Positions 33,193 through 41,675 of a stretch of 55,698 nt of DNA are shown here, in pieces. Within the stretch, counting starts at the first letter, position 1; every line of letters begins with the position of its first letter. The notes below the pieces were generated by a model. It worked only from the letters and a program-made list of their open reading frames with translations. It had not been told where the DNA came from and did not search any database. The stretch comes from a bacterium (GTDB lineage Bacteria; Chloroflexota; Anaerolineae; Caldilineales; Caldilineaceae). The DNA is taken from assembly GCA_016124945.1 (NCBI GenBank), contig WGMT01000017.1, forward strand, positions 1 through 55,698. Reading direction: 5' to 3'. Made by a program: the position numbers and the translations under genes.

Positions 33193-34587
33193 ATGCGCAA
33201 CAACATCTCAGCATTGGCGGCGGTGATCGTCCTTTTTCTGGTATCGCTCTACATTGCGCTGCCTGTGGATCATCCTGCCTGGCTCGAAAACGCCATGGCA
33301 CCCGGCGAAGAGAGTCGTGATCTGCGCAATCTGACGCTAGGTCTCGACCTGGAGGGCGGCACCCAGGTGCTGCTCGAAGCGGATTTACCTCTTGAACAGG
33401 AAATAGATCCTGAGGCGATGCGTAGCGCCCGTGTCATTGTTGAACAGCGTGTCAACGGGCTAGGCGTGACGGAACCCCTGGTGCAAGCCCAGGGAGAACG
33501 ACGTATTGTGGTGGAATTGCCAGGGATCAGCAACCCTGAACAGGCCATCAATACCTTGCGCTCGACGGGCCAATTAGAATTTGTGGATCCGGCGGGCGCA
33601 CAGTTGTTCGGGGGCGTTGTGATCAACACCAGTCTTCACCCCGAAGCTGTGGCGCGCTTACAGGATGCTGTTGCTGCCGGTGAGGCAGCGCCGCAGTTGA
33701 CGCCTTACGAGCAGGTTTTTGAGACAGTGATGACGGGCGACATCTTGCGTACCGCCCTGGCGACTCAAGATCAGTTTGGCCAATGGCAGATCCAATTTGA
33801 TCTTACTGCCGAAGGCAGTGAGATGTTCTACGAGTACACACGCGCCAATATCGGTCTGCCGTTGGTGATTGTGCTGGATGGGCGCGTCCTCTCGGCCCCG
33901 ACCATCAGCGCCGCCATTCGCGACAATGGTGTCATCACCGGTCAATTTACCCAGGAAGATGCCGATAGCCTGGCGATTCAGATGCGCTATGGTGCCTTGC
34001 CGGTGCCTTTGCAGGTGGTGGACACCCGCACCATCGGCGCAAGCCTGGGTCAGGATTCAGTAGATAGCAGCCTGCGTGCCGGTATTATCGGCTTGTCGAT
34101 GGTTTTGCTCTTCATGTTGATCCTCTACCGTCTACCGGGGCTGCTTGCCAACGTGGCGCTGATCATGTATGTGGCGATGAATATGGCGATCTACAAGCTG
34201 ATTCCTGTGACCCTGACCTTGCCGGGTATTGCCGGCTTCCTGCTTTCGATTGGTATGGCGGTGGACGCAAACATTCTGATCTTTGAGCGTCTACGAGAGG
34301 AACTGCGCACGGGTCGTTCGTTGCGCCTTGCTGTAGAATCCGGCTTCAGCCGGGCATGGCCTGCTATCCGCGACGGCAATTTGTCTACATTGATTAGCTG
34401 TGCGGTGCTTTACTGGTTCGGCAATAGCTTTGGCGCCAGTATTGTAAAGGGTTTTGCGATTACACTGGCTATTGGTGTGGCGCTTTCCATGTTTACCGCT
34501 ATCTTTGTCACGCGCACCTTTATGCGTTCTTTCCTCACCGCAAGAGGACAGAAAATGCTTGAAAGCCGCGCAATGATCGGTTATTAA
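33193..34587 (+). CDS. secD: protein translocase subunit SecD
   Basis: 464 residues. After an N-terminal membrane segment comes the family signature [18 protein letters not shown], then the periplasmic P1 domain ([31 protein letters not shown]), [29 protein letters not shown] motif and [10 protein letters not shown]. Five C-terminal membrane helices carry [26 protein letters not shown]. SecD uses the proton gradient with SecF to pull exported proteins through SecYEG. It has its own consensus promoter and GGGAGA ribosome site, and is followed by secF 35 bp later. Confidence 0.96.
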   Translation: MRNNISALAAVIVLFLVSLYIALPVDHPAWLENAMAPGEESRDLRNLTLGLDLEGGTQVLLEADLPLEQEIDPEAMRSARVIVEQRVNGLGVTEPLVQAQGERRIVVELPGISNPEQAINTLRSTGQLEFVDPAGAQLFGGVVINTSLHPEAVARLQDAVAAGEAAPQLTPYEQVFETVMTGDILRTALATQDQFGQWQIQFDLTAEGSEMFYEYTRANIGLPLVIVLDGRVLSAPTISAAIRDNGVITGQFTQEDADSLAIQMRYGALPVPLQVVDTRTIGASLGQDSVDSSLRAGIIGLSMVLLFMLILYRLPGLLANVALIMYVAMNMAIYKLIPVTLTLPGIAGFLLSIGMAVDANILIFERLREELRTGRSLRLAVESGFSRAWPAIRDGNLSTLISCAVLYWFGNSFGASIVKGFAITLAIGVALSMFTAIFVTRTFMRSFLTARGQKMLESRAMIGY

Positions 34588-34622
34588 GAGGATCGAACGC
34601 ATAAACGAAGGGAATTTCCGGT

Positions 34623-35570
34623 ATGCGAATTGTTGAGAATCGTAAGTTGTGGTTTGGCCTTTCTACTGTGATGATATTGCCCGGCATCTTGTTTATGCTC
34701 TGGCATTTAATTACTGCTGGCACGCCGCTGCCTTTAAGTATCGATTATACCGGTGGCACACAGTGGGAAATGCGCTTTGAGCAACCAGTCGCTCCCAGCG
34801 AAGTCCGTTCCGTTTTTGTTGATGCAGGTTATAGCGATACCACGGCGTTTCTTGTAAACGACGATCGAACCGTGCAACTTAAACTGGAAACGCTGGACAC
34901 GACCGAAAAAGAGCGGATTGAAGTGACACTAGGCGAACGTTTCGGCGCTTTTGAAGATCTTTCCTATCGAAGTATCGGCCCCGCCATCGGCGGCGAAGTG
35001 AGTCAAGCGGCGATTTTGGCCGTGATCGCAGCCTCAGTCCTGATCCTGATCTACATCGCCGCAGCGTTCCGAGAGGTGCCACATCCGTTGCGCTATGGTA
35101 CAGCTGCCATTTTGGCGCTGGTGCATGATGTGCTCGTCACAATCTCGTTCTTGTCGGTTATGAATATCTTTTTGGGCTGGGAGATCGACGCCCTCTTCTT
35201 AACGGCGACGCTGACCGTGATTGGCTTTAGCGTCAACGACAGTATTGTGATCTTCGATCGTGTGCGTGAGAATCTGCGCCGCTATAAAGCAGACAATATC
35301 GCCACCGTCGTCAATCGTAGTTTGATCGAGACGGCGCAACGCTCCATTGCCACCCAAGTGACTGCCTGGTTGACAGTGTTTGCCATTTTCCTTTATGGCG
35401 GCTCCACCTTGACCGTTTTCACCGCTACGCTGCTGGTCGGTCTTCTTTCAGGCGCATATAGTTCGATCTTCTTCGCTGCGCCATTGGTGGTGGCCTGGGA
35501 AGAACGCTCTTTCTTTGGCGCCAAAACCAAGACACGCGCCACTGCGAATGAAGGCGTGATAACGGCTTAG
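34623..35570 (+). CDS. secF: protein translocase subunit SecF
   Basis: 315 residues. SecF features are the N-terminal helix, [15 protein letters not shown], a short periplasmic domain, [37 protein letters not shown], and [29 protein letters not shown] with the final TTLTV-like segment. Six membrane helices are expected. It partners SecD in the same transcript, which ends at the terminator at 35587-35614. Confidence 0.96.
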   Translation: MRIVENRKLWFGLSTVMILPGILFMLWHLITAGTPLPLSIDYTGGTQWEMRFEQPVAPSEVRSVFVDAGYSDTTAFLVNDDRTVQLKLETLDTTEKERIEVTLGERFGAFEDLSYRSIGPAIGGEVSQAAILAVIAASVLILIYIAAAFREVPHPLRYGTAAILALVHDVLVTISFLSVMNIFLGWEIDALFLTATLTVIGFSVNDSIVIFDRVRENLRRYKADNIATVVNRSLIETAQRSIATQVTAWLTVFAIFLYGGSTLTVFTATLLVGLLSGAYSSIFFAAPLVVAWEERSFFGAKTKTRATANEGVITA

Positions 35571-35586
35571 TCAACCCGAAGTTTGC

Positions 35587-35614
35587 AAAAGCGGGGCCCT
35601 GTGCCCCGCTTTTT
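35587..35614 (+). terminator. rho-independent terminator of secDF
   Basis: AAAAGCGGGGC (35587-35597), loop CCTGT, complement GCCCCGCTTTT (35603-35613) and a further T. An 11-bp GC-rich stem followed by U residues, 16 bases after the secF stop. Confidence 0.92.
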
Positions 35615-35685
35615 CGATCTTGCTTCGTAACAGCTCTACTATTTCTGGGCAACTAGAATCGAGTTTTCGCGTGATTCCTCAGTCG

Positions 35686-36672
35686 ATGCGCGCTTTGCTA
35701 TTGACCGACGTCGGCCCTCAATTCGACGCCGCTTTCTCAGTACCTGAAGTAAACCCTGGAGAAGCCTTGCTCCGTGTTCGCTGCGCAGGGATTTGCGCCA
35801 CCGATTTGCAGCTATGGGACGGCTACAAGGGTGGATTTCGTGGCATTTTGGGCCACGAATTTGTGGCAGACGTGGCAGCCGCGCCGGGAAACGAAACCTG
35901 GATTGGACGCCGCGTCGTTGGTGAAATCAATGTGGGCTGTGGCCACTGTGATCTATGTCGGCGGGGGGGGGGCAAACACTGCCGTCGGCGCAGCTCCGTG
36001 GGTATAATCAACCACCACGGTGCTTTTTCCGACTATGTCACCCTGCCTGTGGTCAATTTGCATCTCGTCCCCGATAACGTGGACGATGAGAGCGCCGTCT
36101 TCGTTGAGCCCTTGGCGGCTGCGCTGCAACTGCTCGAACAGATTCAACTGCGCCCAACCGATCGTGTCTACGTCCTCGGCGACGGTCGACTTGGATTGCT
36201 GGTGGCACAGGTGTTGGCGCAGACGGTGGCCGAGGTGACGGCGTTGGGACGCAACGACAACAAACTGGCCATCCTCTCTGAACGCAACATTTCCACCCGG
36301 CGTGTTGATCAGGCCGAAGTATTGGATGTGTTGTTGGCGCAACCTGCCGATGTGGTTGTCGAGGTGACAGGCTCACCTGACGGCTTTGTCACTGGGCTAA
36401 ACCTTGTGCGTCCAGGCGGCATCCTTGCTCAGAAAACGACCCTCGCCGCCAAGATCCCTGAATTCGATCTCAACCGCATCGTCGTGGACGAAATCACACT
36501 CATTGGCAGCCGATGTGGCCCTTTCGAGCCTGCGTTGCGTCTTCTTTCGGCTGGGAAAGTGGCCGTCAAGCCTTTGATCAATGCCCGCTACCCCCTCGAG
36601 GAAGGAGTGGCTGCATTGCATCATGCACGCCGGAAGGGCGTCCTCAAGGTGTTGATCGATGTCAACAAATAG
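35686..36672 (+). CDS. zinc-binding medium-chain alcohol dehydrogenase
   Basis: 328 residues from ATG 35686; an upstream frame to 35620 has no support. Catalytic zinc ligands are in GICATDL and GHEFV. The structural zinc loop GCGHCDLCRRGGGKHC has the proper Cx2Cx2Cx7C spacing. The Rossmann segment VYVLGDGRLGLLVAQVL binds NAD(P). It resembles threonine/sorbitol dehydrogenase-like members; the substrate is unknown. A run of ten G (35963-35972) encodes the RGGGK part of the zinc loop; a slip there would destroy the protein, so it is a possible mutational hot spot. Confidence 0.88.
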   Translation: MRALLLTDVGPQFDAAFSVPEVNPGEALLRVRCAGICATDLQLWDGYKGGFRGILGHEFVADVAAAPGNETWIGRRVVGEINVGCGHCDLCRRGGGKHCRRRSSVGIINHHGAFSDYVTLPVVNLHLVPDNVDDESAVFVEPLAAALQLLEQIQLRPTDRVYVLGDGRLGLLVAQVLAQTVAEVTALGRNDNKLAILSERNISTRRVDQAEVLDVLLAQPADVVVEVTGSPDGFVTGLNLVRPGGILAQKTTLAAKIPEFDLNRIVVDEITLIGSRCGPFEPALRLLSAGKVAVKPLINARYPLEEGVAALHHARRKGVLKVLIDVNK

Positions 36673-36706
36673 CGTTCTGTTTCAGGTTGACCGCGATTCC
36701 CACGCA

Positions 36707-36754
36707 CGATAGAATGACCCATCGATAGAATGACCCATCGATAGAATGACCCAT
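36707..36754. repeat. three tandem copies of a 16-bp unit
   Basis: CGATAGAATGACCCAT repeated three times without mismatch, between the dehydrogenase and carboxypeptidase genes, immediately upstream of the latter. Role unknown; repeat number may vary. Confidence 0.9.
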
Positions 36755-36780
36755 CGCTTCCACTTTCCGTCACCTTGAGA

Positions 36781-37926
36781 ATGGCCGTGAACTTGCTTTA
36801 TCCTCACCCAATGCTCAAATATATTGCGCTGTTGATTATGGCTTCGGCCGCGATCTTCACCTGCGGCTTTGGCCCGCCTACGCTGGTGGATCGAGACATT
36901 GCGCCGTCTTATCGGTGGACAGTGGGGCAGTTGCGGCAGATGGAAGCGGCACGCAGCCTCCCCGCCTCAGTCACAAGTCGCGCTGTTGTCATCTTTGACG
37001 AGGACACTGATCAGGTGCTCATGGACGTCAACGGCGATGTGCCGTTGCCACCCGCCAGCCTCACCAAATTGATGACGGCGTTACTTATCCTCGAAGAGAG
37101 CAACTTACAGGATCAGGTGACGATCATCGGTGCCGACCTGATCGGTGGGGCCAACATGGGCGCACAGGCCGGTGAAACTTACACTGTGGAGCAACTGCTT
37201 TGGGGGTTGCTGGTGCCTAGCGCCAACGAAGCGGCCATGGCCCTGGCCCGTCATCACAGCGGACAAGTTCACGTTTTTGTGCAGCGCATGAACCTGCGGG
37301 CGCAGGAATTGGGTTTGGTCAACACAACGTTTGTCAACCCCGAAGGCTTCGACGCAGACGGCCATCGCGCCGCCGCCAAAGACCTGCTCACACTAGCGCG
37401 TCTGCTCTGGCAGAATCCACTGTTCCGCGAGATCGTGGGAACGTCCTCGGTGACGTTGGGGGGGCGCGTTTCACGCACCACCAATGAACTGTTGGGCGTC
37501 GATCCACAGGTCAACGGCGTGAAGACGGGCACCACCTTCCAAGCTGGGCAGTGTCTGATCCTCAGCGTTAATCGCGATGGACGCCAGTTCTACATTGTGG
37601 TGATGAACAGCCAAGACCGTTTTGCCGATGCCCGTGTGCTCAAGGCGAAGATCGAAGAAAATTACGTGTGGCGTACCGCCACAATGCCTGCTCGCCCCAC
37701 CGCGCTTGATCGTCTCTTCGACGCTGAGGACAACCGCTGGTTCCTGGCCGCCGAAGGGCCGGCTCCGTCTCTCTTGCTGCCTGCCTGGGAAGCAGCGCGA
37801 CTGCGTCCTTACCGCACCATCTATCCTCTGCCCGCCGGGCCGTGGAGCAGTGGCAGTGAAGTGGGAGTACTGGAATGGCGTCTGGGTGATGTCGTGGTGG
37901 GTACACAACGATTGATTTTACGCTGA
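36781..37926 (+). CDS. D-alanyl-D-alanine carboxypeptidase (PBP5/S11 family)
   Basis: 381 residues from ATG 36781; ATG 36811 is an equally plausible start because it opens directly into the signal sequence MLKYIALLIMASAAIF. The three penicillin-binding motifs are S93-L-T-K96, S147-A-N149 and K248-T-G250, spaced as in S11 peptidases. The enzyme trims the terminal D-Ala from peptidoglycan stem peptides outside the cytoplasmic membrane. The C-terminal ~90 residues form an extra domain with no clear membrane anchor. Confidence 0.9.
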   Translation: MAVNLLYPHPMLKYIALLIMASAAIFTCGFGPPTLVDRDIAPSYRWTVGQLRQMEAARSLPASVTSRAVVIFDEDTDQVLMDVNGDVPLPPASLTKLMTALLILEESNLQDQVTIIGADLIGGANMGAQAGETYTVEQLLWGLLVPSANEAAMALARHHSGQVHVFVQRMNLRAQELGLVNTTFVNPEGFDADGHRAAAKDLLTLARLLWQNPLFREIVGTSSVTLGGRVSRTTNELLGVDPQVNGVKTGTTFQAGQCLILSVNRDGRQFYIVVMNSQDRFADARVLKAKIEENYVWRTATMPARPTALDRLFDAEDNRWFLAAEGPAPSLLLPAWEAARLRPYRTIYPLPAGPWSSGSEVGVLEWRLGDVVVGTQRLILR

Positions 37927-37930
37927 TCTC

Positions 37931-37957
37931 CCGGCAAGGTGCATTGTACCTTGCCGG
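37931..37957 (+). terminator. hairpin after the carboxypeptidase gene
   Basis: CCGGCAAGGT, loop GCATTGT, ACCTTGCCGG: a 10-bp perfect stem five bases after the stop. It is followed by ATTATCT and not a clean U-tract, so it may terminate only partly and let transcription reach the pseudouridine synthase gene. Confidence 0.6.
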
Positions 37958-37981
37958 ATTATCTAAAACAATGGAGCCAAC

Positions 37982-38782
37982 ATGGCTGAAGAACGTTTAC
38001 AGAAGATTTTAGCGGCAGCCGGTGTCGCCAGCCGCCGCGCCAGCGAGGAACTGATCACCGCCGGCCGGGTGCAGGTGGACGGCCAGGTGATCACCGAACT
38101 TGGCTTCAAAGTAGACGCCGAAAAGGCGTCGATCCGCGTTGACGGGCGACCGGTGACGATGCCCAAACGCAATGTCTACATCAAAGTCCACAAGCCCCGC
38201 GGCGTTATCTCAGACATTGGTGGCGATGCCCGCGACCGCGTTACGGTGGAATCGCTCTTGCCTCCGGGTACGCCGCGCGTTTTCCCCGTAGGCCGACTCG
38301 ACTACAACAGCGAAGGGTTGATGCTCCTTACCGACGACGGCGAACTGGCCCATCGGCTCACCCATCCCCGTTTCGAGCACCCCAAGACCTACTACGTCCT
38401 TGTGGGGCAGACGCCGCCGGAAGAAGCGCTCAACCGTCTGCGTTCGGGTGTGGAGATTGAAGGTGGGCGCACATCGCCTGCCGAGGTAACCGTTGCCGAG
38501 CACCTGCCTGGCGATCTCATCCTCGACAGTGGCGACAAAAAGGGCGTCTGGCTACGGTTCGTCCTCCGCGAGGGGAAGAAACGCCAGATCCGCCACATGG
38601 TCGCGGCTGTGGGCCTCGGCCTCTCGCGTCTCGTCCGCTGGTCCATCGGCCCGTTGACCCTGGCCAATCTACCTCCTCGCGCCGCCGCCGCCCTCACCGA
38701 AAAAGAGCTGCGTGCTATCCAGCAATCGCTTGTCACCAAACAAAGAAGACGCCCGAGCAGTGGACGTCCGCGAAGAAAGTAA
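37982..38782 (+). CDS. RsuA/RluB-family pseudouridine synthase with S4 domain
   Basis: 266 residues. An N-terminal S4 RNA-binding domain (3-48: RLQKILAAAGVASRRASEELITAGRVQVDG) is followed by a catalytic domain with GRLDYNSEGLMLLTDDG, in which D107 is the expected nucleophile, and the conserved REGKKRQIRHM. The Lys/Arg-rich tail is typical. The enzyme converts uridine to pseudouridine in rRNA, probably 23S; which site (RluB, RluE/F or RsuA) cannot be told from sequence alone. Confidence 0.93.
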   Translation: MAEERLQKILAAAGVASRRASEELITAGRVQVDGQVITELGFKVDAEKASIRVDGRPVTMPKRNVYIKVHKPRGVISDIGGDARDRVTVESLLPPGTPRVFPVGRLDYNSEGLMLLTDDGELAHRLTHPRFEHPKTYYVLVGQTPPEEALNRLRSGVEIEGGRTSPAEVTVAEHLPGDLILDSGDKKGVWLRFVLREGKKRQIRHMVAAVGLGLSRLVRWSIGPLTLANLPPRAAAALTEKELRAIQQSLVTKQRRRPSSGRPRRK

Positions 38783-38890
38783 TGCGTGATTCGTGATAGA
38801 GTGTGACCTACCACTTGCATACCTGCAACTCGCGAATCGGGCGACAGCACACTCTGCCCACGCATCACGCATCACGCATTACGCATCACG
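38780..38890. repeat. palindrome of GCGTGATTCGTGAT / ACGCATCACG words
   Basis: TAATGCGTGATTCGTGAT (38780-38797) and GAGTGTG (about 38799-38805) are mirrored by CACACTC (about 38848-38854) and tandem CGCATCACG words up to 38890. The left end includes the stop of the pseudouridine synthase gene and the right end includes the stop of the convergent glycosidase gene. Confidence 0.65.
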
Positions 38891-40919
38891 CAAACACAAT
38901 CTCCACCATCTGATGACCTTCCAGTCGCGTCAGCGTAAAATTAACGCGCCCGTTAATCTCGGCGAATTGGATCGCTTCACCCTGTGGCGCTGTGCGCACG
39001 GATGTCACCGGCTGCGGCGCGACGACAGAGAGCGTCAAATCATGGAGCGGAATCATATCTTCGATGACGTCGAACTCTTCGCCGCGGCGTTCGGGGATGT
39101 AGTGGAGCAGGTGGACGATCCAGCGATTTGGCTCCACCTGTTCGTTGACCGTAGCGACTACTGTGCTTGGTCCTTGGTGACGGAGGATGGGCTGGGGCAG
39201 TAGTTCGTCCAGCGCGTTGAAGAGGAGCAGTTTGCACCAGCGCGGCGCGTTCTGCTGGTATTGGCCGAAAATCGGATGGGCAAAGTAGATGGCATTGCCC
39301 TTGCGCACAACTGCCGGCCCGCTCACCTCGCCCGAGGACGGCGTCTGTCGATGCGAACAGAAGTGTGCCCAGGTGCGGTCGAAATAGGACGAGACGGTCT
39401 CGCCCAAAATCTGCGTGCCTGGGTTGGCGAGGACCTGCATCCCCCGCATGTACATGGCGTAGTCGGTCTGCCATAGCCCCTTGCGCAGGATGTCGCCCAC
39501 ACGCAGGTAGTCGAGATAGTCGCCCTTGACGAAGTTGCGGCCGCGCACGAGCCGTCCTTGGGCGTCGCGGGCGCCGTCCTCGGCCAGTGAGACGCCCAGC
39601 GCATCGAAGACGAAACCTCTCTTCTCCGCGTCCATCCCCGATTCAAAAGACGCGATCAGCCCACCACCCCGCGCCAGGAAATTAGTCAACTTTTCAACGA
39701 AAGCCGCATCCGTCGGGATCACATCGGGCAGGATCAACACGCGATAGGGGGCGAAGTCGCTCTGGCTGTCGAGGATGTCGAACTGGTAGCCGCCCTGTTG
39801 CAGCATCTTCACCGCAGCCATGGTCTGCGGCGTGTGGCGTTCGCCGGTGAATTCCTCAGGTGTAAAAACGCCGATTTCCACCACCGGTACGGCGCCGCGG
39901 CACCACGGTTCCTTCTTCTTCACCTCGGCGTAGATCGACCCCACAAGTTTGTAGGTGGCGTCGTCCAATTCGCCGCTGGGGTGGAGCTGATCGCCGATGG
40001 AGCATTTGGCGTTGTTGGCCAGCATCTGGAAGCATTCAAACTGGAGCGCCGCTGGGTTCTTGTACGAGTGGAAGTCGCCCCAAGAGGTGTGGAACTTACC
40101 CGTCATGCCCAGGTAGTCGATCCCCAGTGGGCGGGCGTAGCGCACCGCCAGCGGAAAGTGGATGTAGCCCCAACCGCCGCTGGGCAGCGATTCCAACTCC
40201 CAATGGCTGAATGTGTCCTTGACGGGGCGGTGACGTGGGCCGACGTGGCCGCCGTTGTAGAAGATGGTGGCATCGGCGTCGAAGCTGCGCACGAAAGCGC
40301 TCATCTCGTCCATAAAGCGGTACATCACGTCCATGCCGAACTGCTTGCGTTGGGCGGCGTCGGCGGGGTTGAGTCCTTGGGCGAGCATGTTGGCCTTGCA
40401 GCGGAAACAAGCGCACTCCTGAGGATGCACGATGTCGAAGAAAAAACCGTCCACGGCAGGGAGGACTTCAAACATCTCGCGCACATGATCCTTGAGGAAA
40501 TCGACGTAGGGCGAGTTGAGGCAGAGTTTGCGGTAGAACCCGGCCTCGAACGGCGGCGTGCCGATGACACGACCTGTCTCGTCCATTTGCAGCCACTCGG
40601 GGTGCTGTTCTGCCGTGTAGTGATCCCACATCACCGTGGTGTAGATGGGCACACGGATGCCGGCGGCGTGGGCCACGTTGATCTGTTCTACGAGCAGATT
40701 GCGTTCCAGATGCGGGTGACGGCGCTCTGGGTGTTTCTGCGTGTCGTAGTAGATCCAGCCGTGGTGACAGCGAGCGAAACAGGTGATGGAGTCCACGTGC
40801 GCGGCCACCAACTGCTCGGCCCACGCTTCAGCGTCAAAGGCCGCGCCGATGCCGGCGATGGCCTCGCTGGTATGGAAGTCGAGGTGGATCTGTCGAAAAC
40901 GTAGGAAGTCATTTGTCAT
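38886..40919 (-). CDS. putative glycoside hydrolase with GHL6-like and trimerization domains
   Basis: 677 residues from ATG 40919, with GGAG nine bases upstream. The N-terminal ~330 residues look like a TIM-barrel hypothetical glycosidase (GHL6-like): FHTSEAIAGIGAAFDAEAWAEQLVAAHVDSITCFARCHHGWIYYDT, VDGFFFDIVHPQECACFRCK, IDYLGMTGKFHTSWGDFHSYKNP. Residues about 360-540 resemble the beta-galactosidase trimerization/GATase-like fold (VLILPDVIPTDAAFVEKLTNFLARGGGLIASFESG). No signal peptide. Activity may be on fucosylated or galactosylated glycans, given the GH29 fucosidase two genes away. The stop codon sits in the neighbouring palindrome. Confidence 0.75.
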   Translation of the reverse strand: MTNDFLRFRQIHLDFHTSEAIAGIGAAFDAEAWAEQLVAAHVDSITCFARCHHGWIYYDTQKHPERRHPHLERNLLVEQINVAHAAGIRVPIYTTVMWDHYTAEQHPEWLQMDETGRVIGTPPFEAGFYRKLCLNSPYVDFLKDHVREMFEVLPAVDGFFFDIVHPQECACFRCKANMLAQGLNPADAAQRKQFGMDVMYRFMDEMSAFVRSFDADATIFYNGGHVGPRHRPVKDTFSHWELESLPSGGWGYIHFPLAVRYARPLGIDYLGMTGKFHTSWGDFHSYKNPAALQFECFQMLANNAKCSIGDQLHPSGELDDATYKLVGSIYAEVKKKEPWCRGAVPVVEIGVFTPEEFTGERHTPQTMAAVKMLQQGGYQFDILDSQSDFAPYRVLILPDVIPTDAAFVEKLTNFLARGGGLIASFESGMDAEKRGFVFDALGVSLAEDGARDAQGRLVRGRNFVKGDYLDYLRVGDILRKGLWQTDYAMYMRGMQVLANPGTQILGETVSSYFDRTWAHFCSHRQTPSSGEVSGPAVVRKGNAIYFAHPIFGQYQQNAPRWCKLLLFNALDELLPQPILRHQGPSTVVATVNEQVEPNRWIVHLLHYIPERRGEEFDVIEDMIPLHDLTLSVVAPQPVTSVRTAPQGEAIQFAEINGRVNFTLTRLEGHQMVEIVFA

Positions 40920-40996
40920 TGAAGATTGCTCCGCGTACACATGATATACTGTAGCCAATGTTGTTATCCGACAATCGAAAAAGTGAACAGCGCCTT

Positions 40997-41242
40997 ATGC
41001 CTACAAAACGGATCGGCGGCTTTCTGTGTTACTTTGTTTCGTACGATTGCGTTGAACCACCGCACATCCACCTTGCCGAAGGGAAAGACCGTACGTCGCC
41101 CAGCGCCAAGTTTTGGCTGGAGCCGGTGTTACTTGTACATAATCGTGGTTTGAACACAAGCGAACTGCGTGATGCACAGCGAATCGTCTCGGAAAACCAA
41201 CGCCTTTTTCTGGAGATTTGGCATGAATACTGTGACAATTGA
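40997..41242 (+). CDS. DUF4160 family protein
   Basis: 81 residues from ATG 40997 (ATG 40958 is upstream in frame). MPTKRIGGFLCYFVSYDCVEPPHIHLAEGKD is the DUF4160 signature, with the PPHIH motif. DUF4160 genes regularly precede a DUF2442 gene, and the pair is often annotated as a toxin-antitoxin-like module, though which partner is toxic is not settled. It overlaps the next gene by 20 bases, and is divergent from the glycosidase gene. Confidence 0.85.
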   Translation: MPTKRIGGFLCYFVSYDCVEPPHIHLAEGKDRTSPSAKFWLEPVLLVHNRGLNTSELRDAQRIVSENQRLFLEIWHEYCDN

Positions 41243-41525
41243 TACACAACCGCGCGTGAGTGAAGTTGAGTTCGTCGACGACAAGTTGTCTGTCTCCATC
41301 GAAGATGGTCGGATCGTGCTCGTCCCCATTGCTTGGTATCCGCGCCTCCTACACGCCACAGCGGAGGAACGCAACGATTGGCGCGTGTTTGAAGATTCAG
41401 ATGGGCGAGACATTATCTTTTGGGCGCAGCTAGACGAGCTTATCCCCGTGATCGCGTTGATTGTCGGCATTCCCAGCCGTGAATCTGAGCGAACATTTGC
41501 ACGTTGGTTGGATTCACGCAAGTAG
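41223..41525 (+). CDS. DUF2442 family protein
   Basis: 100 residues from ATG 41223, inside the end of the DUF4160 gene; the longer frame to 41169 is unnecessary. The signature DGRIVLVPIAWYPRLLHATAEERNDW followed by WAQLDELIPVIALIVGIPSRES is typical of DUF2442. It is the second half of a probable two-gene module with DUF4160. Function unproven. The gene runs directly into a GAATAAA repeat array. Confidence 0.86.
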   Translation: MNTVTIDTQPRVSEVEFVDDKLSVSIEDGRIVLVPIAWYPRLLHATAEERNDWRVFEDSDGRDIIFWAQLDELIPVIALIVGIPSRESERTFARWLDSRK

Positions 41526-41526
41526 T

Positions 41527-41675
41527 CTATGAATGAAGAATAAAGAATGAAGAATAAAGAATGAAGAATAAAGAATAAAGAATAAAGAATAAAGAATAAA
41601 GAATGGGTCGACGGTGTTGGATTCCAATTGGGGAATCATCACCATCGACCCATTCTTTATTCTTCATTCATGCTA
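41527..41675. repeat. GAATGAAGAATAAA array with palindromic core
   Basis: About nine GAATAAA/GAATGAA units (41529-41604) end in AAGAATAAAGAATGGGTCG (41592-41610), whose perfect 19-bp complement is at 41646-41664. A smaller GGATTCC/GGGAATC hairpin is in the loop. The same outer words form the element at 55368-55452. The right arm reaches the stop codon of the fucosidase gene. Confidence 0.8.

Noticed and set aside
36707..36754. possible CRISPR array
   Set aside because: Three contiguous 16-bp units with no spacers and no cas genes nearby.
39798..40904. 368-codon plus-strand open frame
   Set aside because: Antisense to the well-supported glycosidase gene; His/Val-rich shadow translation with no domain.
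41527..41604. possible CRISPR or phage attachment repeat
   Set aside because: Seven-base units without spacers; part of a palindromic repeat family seen again at 55.4 kb.
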